In this document: positions 12,771 to 27,309 of the stretch, in pieces
Layout of the letters: each line of letters starts with the position of its first letter
Position numbering within the stretch: the stretch's first letter is position 1
From: Actinernus sp. WN-2022
Taxonomy: Eukaryota; Cnidaria; Anthozoa; Actiniaria; Actinernidae
Assembly: GCA_030867875.1 (NCBI GenBank)
Contig: JAOWCC010000782.1
Span: 62,001-126,000 of the forward strand
DNA length: 64,000 bases
Reading direction: 5' to 3'
The notes under the pieces: model-generated
Seen by the model: only the letters and a program-made list of their open reading frames with translations
What the model was told of the DNA's origin: nothing
Database searches by the model: none
Position numbers and translations under genes: made by a program

Positions 12771-15700
12771 GGAATGATGAATCAGGAATGAGGAATGATC
12801 AATCAGGAATGAGGAATGATCAATCAGGAATCAGGATTGATGAATCAGGAATGATGAATCAGGAATGATGAATCAGGAATCAGGAATGATGAATCAGGAA
12901 TCAGGAATGATGATTCAGGAACTATGAATGATGAATCAGGAATGATGAATCAGGAATCAGGAATGATGAATGATGACTCAGGAATGATGAATCAGGAATC
13001 ATGAATGATGAATGATGAATCAGGAATCAGCAATGATGAATGATGAATCAGGAATCAGCAATGATGAATCAGGAATCCGGAATGGTGAATCAGGAATGAT
13101 GAATGATGGATCAGGAATGATGAATCAGGAATGATGAATCAGGAATCAGGAATGATGAATGATGAATCAGAAATCAGGAATGATGAATCAGGAATGATGA
13201 ATCAGGAATCAGGAATCAGGAATGATGAATCAGGAATGATGAATGATGAATCAGGAATGATGAATCAGGAATGATGAATCAGCAATGATGAATGATGAAT
13301 CAGGAATCAGCAATGATGAATCAGGAATCAGGAATGATGAATCAGGAATGATGAATCAGGAATGATGAATCAGGAATCAGGAATCAGGAATGATGATTCA
13401 GGAATGATGAATGATGAATCAGGAATGATGAATGATGAAACAGGAATGATGAATCAGGAATCAGGAATGATGAATTATGAATCAGGAATCAGCAATGATG
13501 AATCAGGAATCAGGAATGATGAATCAGGAATGATGAATCAGGAATGATGAATGATGAATCAGGAATGATGAATGATGAATCAGGAATGATGAATCAGGAA
13601 TTAGGAATCAGGAGTGATTAATCAGGAATCAGGAATGATGAATCAAGAATCAGGAATGATGAATCAGGAATGAGGAATGATCAATCAGGAATGAGGAATG
13701 ATCAATCAGGAATCAGGAATGATGAATCAGGAATGAGGAATGATGAATCAGGAATGATGAATGATGAATCAGGAATCAGGAATCAGGAATGATGAATCAG
13801 GAATGATGAATGATGAATCGGGAATGATGAATCAGGAATCAGGAATCAGGAATGATGAATCAGGAATCAGGAATGATGAATCAGGAATGATGAATGATGA
13901 ATCAGGAATCAGGAATGATGAATCAGGAATAAGGAATGATGAATCAGGAATGATGAATGATGAGTCAGGAATCAGGAATGATGAATCAGGAATGATGAAT
14001 GATGAATCAGGAATGATGAATGATGAATCAGGAATCAGCAATGATGAATCAGGAATGATGAATGATGAATGATGAATCAGGAATCAGCAATGATGAATCA
14101 GGAATGATGAATGATGAATCAGGAATGATGAATGATGAATGATGAATCAGGAATGATGAATCAGGAATCAGGAATGATAAATGATGAATCAGGAATGATG
14201 AATGATGAATCAGGAATGATGAATGATGAATCAGGAATGATGAATCAGGAATGATGAATCAGCAATGATGAATGATGAATCAGGAATCAGCAATGATGAA
14301 TCAGGAATCAGCAAAGATGAACCAGGAATCAGCAATGATGAATCAGGAATGATGAATCAGGAATGATGAATCAGGAATCAGGAATCAGGAATGATGATTC
14401 ATGAATGATGAATGATGAATCAGGAATGATGAATCAGGAATCAGGAATGATGAATTATGAATCAGGAATCAGCAATGATGAATCAGGAATCAGGAATGAT
14501 GAATCAGGTATGATGAATCAGGAATGATGAATGATGAATCAGGAATGATGAATGATGAATCAGGAATGATGAATCAGGAATTAGGAATCAGGAGTGATTA
14601 ATCAGGAATGAGGAATGATGAATCAAGAATCAGGAATGATGAATCAGGAATGAGGAATGATCAATCAGGAATGAGGAATGATCAATCAGGAATCAGGAAT
14701 GATGACTCAGGAATGAGGAATGATGAATCAGGAATGATGAATGATGAATCAGGAATCAGGAATCAGGAATGATGAATCAGGAATGATGAATGATGAATCG
14801 GGAATGATGAATCAGGAATCAGGAATCAGGAATGATGAATCAGGAATCAGGAATGATGAATCAGGAATGATGAATGATGAATCAGGAATCAGGAATGATG
14901 AATCAGGAATAAGGAATGATGAATCAGGAATGATGAATGATGAGTCAGGAATCAGGAATGATGAATGATGAATCAGGAATGATGAATGATGAATCAGGAA
15001 TCAGCAATGATGAATCAGGAATGATGAATGATGAATCAGGAATCAGCAATGATGAATCAGGAATGATGAATGATGAATCAGGAATGATGAATGATGAATC
15101 AGGAATGATGAATCAGGAATCAGGAATGATGAATGATGAATCAGGAATCAGCAATGATGAATCAGGAATCAGCAATGATGAATCAGGAATGATGAATGAT
15201 GAATCAGGATTGATGAATCAGGAATGATGAATCAGGAATCAGGAATCAGGAGTGATTAATCAGGAATCAGGAATGATGAATCAAGAATCAGGAATGATGA
15301 ATCAGGAATGAGGAATGATCAATCAGGAATGAGGAATGATCAATCAGGAATGAGGAATGATCAATCAGGAATCAGGATTGATGAATCAGGAATGATGAAT
15401 CAGGAATGATGAATCAGGAATCAGGAATGATGAATCAGGAATCAGGAATGATGAATCAGGAATCAGGAATGATGAATCAGGAATCAGCAATGATCAATCA
15501 GGAATGATGAATGATGAATCAGGAATGATGAATCAGGAATTAGGAATGATGAACGATGAATCAGGAATCAGCAATGATGAATCAGGAATCAGGAATGATG
15601 AATCAGGAATGATGAATCAGGAATCAGGAATCAGGAATCAGGAGTGATTAATCAGGAATCAGGAATGATGAATCAGGAATCAGGAATGATGAATCAGGAA

Positions 15701-18700
15701 TGAGGAATGATCAATCAGGAATGAGGAATGATCAATCAGGAATCAGGATTGATGAATCAGGAATGATGAATCAGGAATGATGAATCAGGAATCAGGAATG
15801 ATGAATCAGGAATCAGGAATGATGATCAGGAATTATGAATGATGAATCAGGAATGATGAATCAGGAATCAGGAATGATGAATGATGACTCAGGAATGATG
15901 AATCAGGAATCATGAATGATGAATGATGAATCAGGAATCAGCAATGATGAATGATGAATCAGGAATCAGCAATGATGAATCAGGAATCCGGAATGGTGAA
16001 TCAGGAATGATGAATGATGGATCAGGAATGATGAATCAGGAATGATGAATCAGGAATCAGGAATGATGAATGATGAATCAGAAATCAGGAATGATGAATC
16101 AGGAATGATGAATCAGGAATCAGGAATCAGGAATGATGAATCAGGAATGATGAATGATGAATCAGGAATGATGAATCAGGAATGATGAATCAGCAATGAT
16201 GAATGATGAATCAGGAATCAGCAATGATGAATCAGGAATCAGGAATGATGAATCAGGAATGATGAATCAGGAATGATGAATCAGGAATCAGGAATCAGGA
16301 ATGATGATTCAGGAATGATGAATGATGAATCAGGAATGATGAATGATGAATCAGGAATGATGAATCAGGAATCAGGAATGATGAATTATGAATCAGGAAT
16401 CAGCAATGATGAATCAGGAATCAGGAATGATGAATCAGGAATGATGAATCAGGAATGATGAATGATGAATCAGGAATGATGAATGATGAATCAGGAATGA
16501 TGAATCAGGAATTAGGAATCAGGAGTGATTAATCAGGAATCAGGAATGATGAATCAAGAATCAGGAATGATGAATCAGGAATGAGGAATGATCAATCAGG
16601 AATGAGGAATGATCAATCAGGAATCAGGAATGATGAATCAGGAATGAGGAATGATGAATCAGGAATGATGAATGATGAATCAGGAATCAGGAATCAGGAA
16701 TGATGAATCAGGAATGATGAATGATGAATCGGGAATGATGAATCAGGAATCAGGAATCAGGAATGATGAATCAGGAATCAGGAATGATGAATCAGGAATG
16801 ATGAATGATGAATCAGGAATGATGAATCAGGAATAAGGAATGATGAATCAGGAATGATGAATGATGAGTCAGGAATCAGGAATGATGAATCAGGAATGAT
16901 GAATGATGAATCAGGAATGATGAATGATGAATCAGGAATCAGCAATGATGAATCAGGAATGATGAATGATGAATGATGAATCAGGAATCAGCAATGATGA
17001 ATCAGGAATGATGAATGATGAATCAGGAATGATGAATGATGAATGATGAATCAGGAATGATGAATCAGGAATCAGGAATGATGAATGATGAATCAGGAAT
17101 GATGAATGATGAATCAGGAATGATGAATGATGAATCAGGAATGATGAATCAGGAATGATGAATCAGCAATGATGAATGATGAATCAGGAATCAGCAATGA
17201 TGAATCAGGAATCAGCAAAGATGAACCAGGAATCAGCAATGATGAATCAGGAATGATGAATCAGGAATGATGAATCAGGAATCAGGAATCAGGAATGATG
17301 ATTCATGAATGATGAATGATGAATCAGGAATGATGAATCAGGAATCAGGAATGATGAATTATGAATCAGGAATCAGCAATGATGAATCAGGAATCAGGAA
17401 TGATGAATCAGGTATGATGAATCAGGAATGATGAATGATGAATCAGGAATGATGAATGATGAATCAGGAATGATGAATCAGGAATTAGGAATCAGGAGTG
17501 ATTAATCAGGAATGAGGAATGATGAATCAAGAATCAGGAATGATGAATCAGGAATGAGAAATGATCAATCAGGAATGAGGAATGATCAATCAGGAATCAG
17601 GAATGATGACTCAGGAATGAGGAATGATGAATCAGGAATGATGAATGATGAATCAGGAATCAGGAATCAGGAATGATGAATCAGGAATGATGAATGATGA
17701 ATCGGGAATGATGAATCAGGAATCAGGAATCAGGAATGATGAATCAGGAATCAGGAATGATGAATCAGGAATGATGAATGATGAATCAGGAATCAGGAAT
17801 GATGAATCAGGAATAAGGAATGATGAATCAGGAATGATGAATGATGAGTCAGGAATCAGGAATGATGAATCAGGAATGATGAATGATGAATCAGGAATGA
17901 TGAATGATGAATCAGGAATCAGCAATGATGAATCAGGAATGATGAATGATGAATCAGGAATCAGCAATGATGAATCAGGAATGATGAATGATGAATCAGG
18001 AATGATGAATGATGAATCAGGAATGATGAATCAGGAATCAGGAATGATGAATGATGAATCAGGAATCAGCAATGATGAATCAGGAATCAGCAATGATGAA
18101 TCAGGAATGATGAATGATGAATCAGGATTGATGAATCAGGAATGATGAATCAGGAATCAGGAATCAGGAGTGATTAATCAGGAATCAGGAATGATGAATC
18201 AAGAATCAGGAATGATGAATCAGGAATGAGGAATGATCAATCAGGAATGAGGAATGATCAATCAGGAATGAGGAATGATCAATCAGGAATCAGGATTGAT
18301 GAATCAGGAATGATGAATCAGGAATGATGAATCAGGAATCAGGAATGATGAATCAGGAATCAGGAATGATGATTCAGGAATTATGAATGATGAATCAGGA
18401 ATGATGAATCAGGAATCAGGAATGATGAATGATGAATCAGGAATGATGAATCAGGAATCATGAATGATGAATGATGAATCAGGAATCAGCAATGATGAAT
18501 GATGAATCAGGAATCAGCAATGATGAATCAGGAATCCGGAATGGTGAATCAGGAATGATGAATGATGGATCAGGAATGATGAATCAGGAATGATGAATCA
18601 GGAATCAGGAATGATGAATCAGGAATGATGAATCAGGAATGATGAATCAGGAATCAGGAATCAGGAATGATGAATCAGGAATGATGAATGATGAATCAGG

Positions 18701-20540
18701 AATGATGAATGATGAATCAGGAATGATGAATCAGGAATCAGGAATGATGAATTATGAATCAGGAATCAGCAATGATGAATCAGGAATCAGGAATGATGAA
18801 TCAGGAATGATGAATCAGGAATGATGAATGATGAATCAGGAATGATGAATGATGAATCAGGAATGATGAATCAGGAATTAGGAATCAGGAGTGATTAATC
18901 AGGAATCAGGAATGATGAATCAAGAATCAGGAATGATGAATCAGGAATGAGGAATGATCAATCAGGAATGAGGAATGATCAATCAGGAATCAGGAATGAT
19001 GAATCAGGAATGAGGAATGATGAATCAGGAATGATGAATGATGAATCAGGAATCAGGAATCAGGAATGATGAATCAGTAATGATGAATGATGAATCGGGA
19101 ATGATGAATCAGGAATCAGGAATCAGGAATGATGAATCAGGAATCAGGAATGATGAATCAGGAATGATGAATGATGAATCAGGAATCAGGAATGATGAAT
19201 CAGGAATAAGGAATGATGAATCAGGAATGATGAATGATGAGTCAGGAATCAGGAATGATGAATCAGGAATGATGAATGATGAATCAGGAATGATGAATGA
19301 TGAATCAGGAATCAGCAATGATGAATCAGGAATGATGAATGATGAATGATGAATCAGGAATCAGCAATGATGAATCAGGAATGATGAATGATGAATCAGG
19401 AATGATGAATGATGAATGATGAATCAGGAATGATGAATCAGGAATCAGGAATGATGAATGATGAATCAGGAATGATGAATGATGAATCAGGAATGATGAA
19501 TGATGAATCAGGAATGATGAATCAGGAATGATGAATCAGCAATGATGAATGATGAATCAGGAATCAGCAATGATGAATCAGGAATCAGCAATGATGAACC
19601 AGGAATCAGCAATGATGAATCAGGAATGATGAATCAGGAATGATGAATCAGGAATCAGGAATCAGGAATGATGATTCATGAATGATGAATGATGAATCAG
19701 GAATGATGAATCAGGAATCAGGAATGATGAATTATGAATCAGGAATCAGCAATGATGAATCAGGAATCAGGAATGATGAATCAGGTATGATGAATCAGGA
19801 ATGATGAATGATGAATCAGGAATGATGAATGATGAATCAGGAATGATGAATCAGGAATTAGGAATCAGGAGTGATTAATCAGGAATGAGGAATGATGAAT
19901 CAAGAATCAGGAATGATGAATCAGGAATGAGGAATGATCAATCAGGAATGAGGAATGATCAATCAGGAATCAGGAATGATGACTCAGGAATGAGGAATGA
20001 TGAATCAGGAATGATGAATGATGAATCAGGAATCAGGAATCAGGAATGATGAATCAGGAATGATGAATGATGAATCGGGAATGATGAATCAGGAATCAGG
20101 AATCAGGAATGATGAATCAGGAATCAGGAATGATGAATCAGGAATGATGAATGATGAATCAGGAATCAGGAATGATGAATCAGGAATAAGGAATGATGAA
20201 TCAGGAATGATGAATGATGAGTCAGGAATCAGGAATGATGAATCAGGAATGATGAATGATGAATCAGGAATGATGAATGATGAATCAGGAATCAGCAATG
20301 ATGAATCAGGAATGATGAATGATGAATCAGGAATCAGCAATGATGAATCAGGAATGATGAATGATGAATCAGGAATGATGAATGATGAATCAGGAATGAT
20401 GAATCAGGAATCAGGAATGATGAATGATGAATCAGGAATCAGCAATGATGAATCAGGAATCAGCAATGATGAATCAGGAATGATGAATGATGAATCAGGA
20501 TTGATGAATCAGGAATGATGAATCAGGAATCAGGAATCAG
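12771..20540 (+). repeat. Mosaic block 5: A-family modules, several copies
   Basis: GAACCAG occurs at 14319 and 17223 (after CAAAGAT) and at 19596 (after CAATGAT). GAATCGG occurs at 13815, 14795, 16726, 17699, 19092 and 20072. Beacon sites are at 13612, 14592, 15250, 15642, 16523, 17496, 18168, 18889 and 19869. The intervals 980 (13612-14592, 18889-19869) and 672 bp (17496-18168, 19869-20541) recur. The segment near 13362 recurs at 16273 with offset 2,911, which is 416 heptamers minus the one-base deletion at 15826. A short C-like stretch with GAACGAT lies near 15.5 kb. Confidence 0.65.
15824..15829 (+). other. Single-base deletion shifting the heptamer register
   Basis: The unit reads GATCAG, six bases, where related copies (for example near 1351, 6430 and 12910) have GATTCAG. 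Units start at 4 modulo 7 before it and 3 modulo 7 after it. It may be a real slippage event or a base-calling error. Confidence 0.85.
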
Positions 20541-23480
20541 GAGTGATTAATCAGGAATCAGGAATGATGAATCAAGAATCAGGAATGATGAATCAGGAAT
20601 GAGGAATGATCAATCAGGAATGAGGAATGATCAATCAGGAATGAGGAATGATGAATCAGGAATGAGGAATGATGAATCAGTAATGATGAATGATGAATCT
20701 GGAATCAGGAATGATGAATCAGGAATCAGGAATGATGAATCAGGAATGATGAATGATATATCAGGAATCAGGAATGATGAATCAGGAAAGAGGAATGACG
20801 AATCAGGAATCAGGAATGGTGAATCATGAATCAGGAATCAGGAATGATGGATCAGGAATAAGGAATGATGAATCAGGAATGATGAATGATGAGTCAGGAA
20901 TCAGGAATGATGAATCAGGAATGATGAATGATGAATCAGGAATGATGAATGATGAATCAGGAATCAGGAATGATGAATGATGAATCAGGAATGATGAATG
21001 ATGAATCAGGAATGATGAATGATGAATCAGGAATGATGAATCAGGAATTAGGAATCAGGAGTGATTAATCAGGAATCAGGAATGATGAATCAAGAATCAG
21101 GAATGATGAATCAGGAATGAGGAATGATCAATCAGGAATGAGGAATGATCAATCAGGAATGATGAATGATGAATCAGGAATGATGAATCAGGAATCAGGA
21201 ATGATGAATGATGAATCAGGAATCAGCAATGATGAATCAGGAATCAGGAATGATGAATCAGGAATGATGAATGATGAATCAGGATTGATGAATCAGGAAT
21301 GATGAATCAGGAATCAGGAATCAGGAGTGATTAATCAGGAATCAGGAATGATGAATCTAGAATCAGGAATGATGAATCAGGAATGAGGAATGATCAATCA
21401 GGAATGAGGAATGATGAATCAGGAATGAGGAATGATGAATCAGGAATGAGGAATGATGAATCAGGAATGATGAATGATGAATCTGGAATCAGGAATGATG
21501 AATCAGGAATCAGGAATGATGAATCAGGAATGATGAATGATATATCAGGAATCAGGAATGATGAATCAGGAAAGAGGAATGACGAATCAGGAATCAGGAA
21601 TGGTGAATCATGAATCAGGAATCAGGAATGATGAATCAGGAATAAGGAATGATGAATCAGGAATGATGAATGATGAGTCAGGAATCAGGAATGATGAATC
21701 AGGAATGATGAATGATGAATGATGAATCAGGAATGATGAATCAGGAATCAGGAATGATGAATTATGAATCAGGAATCAGCTATGATGAATCAGGAATCAG
21801 GAATGATGAATCAGGAATGATGAATCAGGAATGATGAATGATGAATCAGGAATGATGAATGATGAATCAGGAATGATGAATCAGGAATTAGGAATCAGGA
21901 GTGATTAATCAGGAATCAGGAATGATGAATCAAGAATCAGGAATGATGAATCAGGAATGAGGAATGATCAATCAGGAATGAGGAATGATCAATCAGGAAT
22001 GATGAATGATGAATCAGGAATGATGAATCAGGAATCAGGAATGATGAATGATGAATCAGGAATCAGCAATGATGAATCAGGAATCAGGAATGATGAATGA
22101 GGAATGATGAATGATGAATCAGGATTGATGAATCAGGAATGATGAATCAGGAATCAGGAATCAGGAGTGATTAATCAGGAATCAGGAATGATGAATCTAG
22201 AATCAGGAATGATCAATCAGGAATGAGGAATGATCAATCAGGAATGAGGAATGATGAATCAGGAATGAGGAATGATGAATCAGGAATGAGGAATGATGAA
22301 TCAGGAATGATGAATGATGAATCTGGAATCAGGAATGATGAATCAGGAATCAGGAATGATGAATCAGGAATGATGAATGATATATCAGGAATCAGGAATG
22401 ATGAATCAGGAAAGAGGAATGACGAATCAGGAATCAGGAATGGTGAATCATGAATCAGGAATCAGGAATGATGAATCAGGAATAAGGAATGATGAATCAG
22501 GAATGATGAATGATGAGTCAGGAATCAGGAATGATGAATCAGGAATGATGAATGATGAATGATGAATCAGGAATGATGAATCAGGAATCAGGAATGATGA
22601 ATTATGAATCAGGAATCAGCAATGATGAATCAGGAATCAGGAATGATGAATCAGGAATGATGAATCAGGAATGATGAATGATGAATCAGGAATGATGAAT
22701 GATGAATCAGGAATGATGAATCAGGAATTAGGAATCAGGAGTGATTAATCAGGAATCAGGAATGATGAATCAAGAATCAGGAATGATGAGTCAGGAATCA
22801 GGAATGATGAATCAGGAATGATGAATGATGAATGATGAATCAGGAATGATGAATCAGGAATCAGGAATGATGAATTATGAATCAGGAATCAGCAATGATG
22901 AATCAGGAATTAGGAATCAGGTGTGATTAATCAGGAATCAGGAATGATGAATCAAGAATCAGGAATGATGAATCAGGAATGAGGAATGATCAATCAGGAA
23001 TGAGGAATGATCAATCAGGAATCAGGAATGATGAATCAGGAATGAGGAATGATGAATCAGGAATGATGAATGATGAATCAGGAATCAGGAATCAGGAATG
23101 ATGAATCAGGAATGATGAATGATGAATCGGGAATGATGAATCAGGAATCAGGAATCAGGAATGATGAATCAGGAATCAGGAATGATGAATCAGGAATGAT
23201 GAATGATGAATCAGGAATCAGGAATGATGAATAAGGAATAAGGAATGATGAATCAGGAATGATGAATGATGAGTCAGGAATCAGGAATGATGAATCAGGA
23301 ATGATGAATGATGAATCAGGAATCAGGAATCAGGAATGATGAATCAGGAATGATGAATGATGAATCAGGATTGATGAATCAGGAATGATGAATCAGGAAT
23401 CAGGAATCAGGAGTGATTAATCAGGAATCAGGAATGATGAATCAAGAATCAGGAATGATGAATCAGGAATGAGGAATGAT
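20541..23480 (+). repeat. Mosaic block 6: B-family superunit
   Basis: Beacon sites lie at 20541, 21059, 21325, 21899, 22165, 22739, 22921 (GTGTGAT) and 23411, giving intervals of 518, 266, 574, 266, 574, 182 and 490. TGATATATCA occurs at 20754, 21538 and 22378. TCTAGA occurs about 840 bp apart near 21356 and 22196. GAATCGG is at 23124. The interval order copies that of block 3 (8131-10980) almost exactly, with the first interval 21 bp longer. Confidence 0.75.
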
Positions 23481-24684
23481 CAATCAGGAATGATGAATGA
23501 TGAATCAGGAATCAGCAATGATGAATCAGGAATGATGAATGATGAATGATGAATCAGGAATCAGCAATGATGAATCAGGAATGATGAATGATGAATCAGG
23601 AATGATGAATGATGAATGATGAATCAGGAATGATGAATCAGGAATCAGGAATGATGAATGATGAATCAGGAATGATGAATGATGAATCAGGAATGATGAA
23701 TGATGAATCAGGAATGATGAATCAGGAATGATGAATCAGCAATGATGAATGATGAATCAGGAATCAGCAATGATGAATCAGGAATCAGCAATGATGAACC
23801 AGGAATCAGCAATGATGAATCAGGAATGATGAATCAGGAATGATGAATCAGGAATCAGGAATCAGGAATGATGATTCATGAATGATGAATGATGAATCAG
23901 GAATCAGGAATGATGAATTATGAATCAGGAATCAGCAATGATGAATCAGGAATCAGGAATGATGAATCAGGTATGATGAATCAGGAATGATGAATGATGA
24001 ATCAGGAATGATGAATGATGAATCAGGAATGATGAATCAGGAATTAGGAATCAGGAGTGATTAATCAGGAATGAGGAATGATGAATCAAGAATCAGGAAT
24101 GATGAATCAGGAATCAGGAATGATGACTCAGGAATGAGGAATGATGAATCAGGAATGATGAATGATGAATCAGGAATCAGGAATCAGGAATGATGAATCA
24201 GGAATGATGAATGATGAATCGGGAATGATGAATCAGGAATCAGGAATCAGGAATGATGAATCAGGAATCAGGAATGATGAATCAGGAATGATGAATGATG
24301 AATCAGGAATCAGGAATGATGAATCAGGAATAAGGAATGATGAATCAGGAATGATGAATGATGAGTCAGGAATCAGGAATGATGAATCAGGAATGATGAA
24401 TGATGAATCAGGAATGATGAATGATGAATCAGGAATCAGCAATGATGAATCAGGAATGATGAATGATGAATCAGGAATCAGCAATGATGAATCAGGAATG
24501 ATGAATGATGAATCAGGAATGATGAATGATGAATCAGGAATGATGAATCAGGAATCAGGAATGATGAATGATGAATCAGGAATCAGCAATGATGAATCAG
24601 GAATCAGCAATGATGAATCAGGAATGATGAATGATGAATCAGGATTGATGAATCAGGAATGATGAATCAGGAATCAGGAATCAG
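23481..24684 (+). repeat. Mosaic block 7: short A-family module
   Basis: GAACCAG lies at 23796 (CAATGAT version), GAATCGG at 24216 and a beacon at 24055; the 501-bp phased stretch starts at 24162. Compared with the copy near 19.5-20.5 kb it lacks one 14-bp piece (two heptamers, near 23.9 kb) and one 42-bp piece (six heptamers, near 24.1 kb), both whole multiples of 7. Confidence 0.7.
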
Positions 24685-27130
24685 GAGTGATTAATCAGGA
24701 ATCAGGAATGATGAATCAAGAATCAGGAATGATGAATCAGGAATGAGGAATGATCAATCAGGAATGAGGAATGATGAATCAGGAATGAGGAATGATGAAT
24801 CAGGAATGAGGAATGATGAATCAGTAATGATGAATGATGAATCTGGAATCAGGAATGATGAATCAGGAATCAGGAATGATGAATCAGGAATGATGAATGA
24901 TATATCAGGAATCAGGAATGATGAATCAGGAAAGAGGAATGACGAATCAGGAATCAGGAATGGTGAATCATGAATCAGGAATCAGGAATGATGGATCAGG
25001 AATAAGGAATGATGAATCAGGAATGATGAATGATGAGTCAGGAATCAGGAATGATGAATCAGGAATGATGAATGATGAATCAGGAATGATGAATGATGAA
25101 TCAGGAATCAGGAATGATGAATGATGAATCAGGAATGATGAATGATGAATCAGGAATGATGAATGATGAATCAGGAATGATGAATCAGGAATTAGGAATC
25201 AGGAGTGATTAATCAGGAATCAGGAATGATGAATCAAGAATCAGGAATGATGAATCAGGAATGAGGAATGATCAATCAGGAATGAGGAATGATCAATCAG
25301 GAATGATGAATGATGAATCAGGAATGATGAATCAGGAATCAGGAATGATGAATGATGAATCAGGAATCAGCAATGATGAATCAGGAATCAGGAATGATGA
25401 ATCAGGAATGATGAATGATGAATCAGGATTGATGAATCAGGAATGATGAATCAGGAATCAGGAATCAGGAGTGATTAATCAGGAATCAGGAATGATGAAT
25501 CTAGAATCAGGAATGATGAATCAGGAATGAGGAATGATCAATCAGGAATGAGGAATGATGAATCAGGAATGAGGAATGATGAATCAGGAATGAGGAATGA
25601 TGAATCAGGAATGATGAATGATGAATCTGGAATCAGGAATGATGAATCAGGAATCAGGAATGATGAATCAGGAATGATGAATGATATATCAGGAATCAGG
25701 AATGATGAATCAGGAAAGAGGAATGACGAATCAGGAATCAGGAATGGTGAATCATGAATCAGGAATCAGGAATGATGAATCAGGAATAAGGAATGATGAA
25801 TCAGGAATGATGAATGATGAGTCAGGAATCAGGAATAATGAATCAGGAATGATGAATGATGAATCAGGAATCAGCAATGATGAATCAGGAATCAGCAATG
25901 ATGAATCAGGAATGATGAATGATGAATCAGGATTGATGAATCAGGAATGATGAATCAGGAATCAGGAATCAGGAGTGATTAATCAGGAATCAGGAATGAT
26001 GAATCAAGAATCAGGAATGATGAATCAGGAATGAGGAATGATCAATCAGGAATGAGGAATGATGAATCAGGAATGAGGAATGATGAATCAGGAATGAGGA
26101 ATGATGAATCAGTAATGATGAATGATGAATCTGGAATCAGGAATGATGAATCAGGAATCAGGAATGATGAATCAGGAATGATGAATGATATATCAGGAAT
26201 CAGGAATGATGAATCAGGAAAGAGGAATGACGAATCAGGAATCAGGAATGGTGAATCATGAATCAGGAATCAGGAATGATGGATCAGGAATAAGGAATGA
26301 TGAATCAGGAATGATGAATGATGAGTCAGGAATCAGGAATGATGAATCAGGAATGATGAATGATGAATCAGGAATGATGAATGATGAATCAGGAATCAGG
26401 AATGATGAATGATGAATCAGGAATGATGAATGATGAATCAGGAATGATGAATCAGGAATTAGGAATCAGGAGTGATTAATCAGGAATCAGGAATGATGAA
26501 TCAAGAATCAGGAATGATGAATCAGGAATGAGGAATGATCAATCAGGAATGAGGAATGATCAATCAGGAATGATGAATGATGAATCAGGAATGATGAATC
26601 AGGAATCAGGAATGATGAATGATGAATCAGGAATCAGCAATGATGAATCAGGAATCAGGAATGATGAATCAGGAATGATGAATGATGAATCAGGATTGAT
26701 GAATCAGGAATGATGAATCAGGAATCAGGAATCAGGAGTGATTAATCAGGAATCAGGAATGATGAATCTAGAATCAGGAATGATGAATCAGGAATGAGGA
26801 ATGATCAATCAGGAATGAGGAATGATGAATCAGGAATGAGGAATGATGAATCAGGAATGAGGAATGATGAATCAGGAATGATGAATGATGAATCTGGAAT
26901 CAGGAATGATGAATCAGGAATCAGGAATGATGAATCAGGAATGATGAATGATATATCAGGAATCAGGAATGATGAATCAGGAAAGAGGAATGACGAATCA
27001 GGAATCAGGAATGGTGAATCATGAATCAGGAATCAGGAATGATGAATCAGGAATAAGGAATGATGAATCAGGAATGATGAATGATGAGTCAGGAATCAGG
27101 AATAATGAATCAGGAATGATGAATGATGAA
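24685..27130 (+). repeat. 1,288-bp tandem duplication in block 8
   Basis: Markers at 24743 and 24897 recur at 26031 and 26185 (offset 1,288 bp, 184 heptamers). After a 21-bp (three-heptamer) difference the offset becomes 1,267 bp for 25261, 25527 and 25681 (26528, 26794, 26948). The second copy begins inside a shortened 504-bp interval (25469-25973), where GAATAAT replaces GAATGAT near 25834. Confidence 0.75.
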
Positions 27131-27309
27131 TGATGAATCAGGAATGATGAATCAGGAATCAGGAATGATGAATTATGAATCAGGAATCAGCTATGATGAA
27201 TCAGGAATCAGGAATGATGAATCAGGAATGATGAATCAGGAATGATGAATGATGAATCAGGAATGATGAATGATGAATCAGGAATGATGAATCAGGAATT
27301 AGGAATCAG

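Larger units (their letters stand above)
19300..25800 (+). repeat. 4.14-4.2-kb tandem duplication
   Basis: Markers at 20018, 20599, 20753, 21117, 21383 and 21537 all recur exactly 4,144 bp downstream (24162, 24743, 24897, 25261, 25527, 25681). Further left the offset is 4,200 bp (GAACCAG at 19596 and 23796), the difference being two losses of 14 and 42 bp in the second copy. The duplicated unit contains both an A module and a B superunit, so it copies across a family boundary. Confidence 0.8.
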
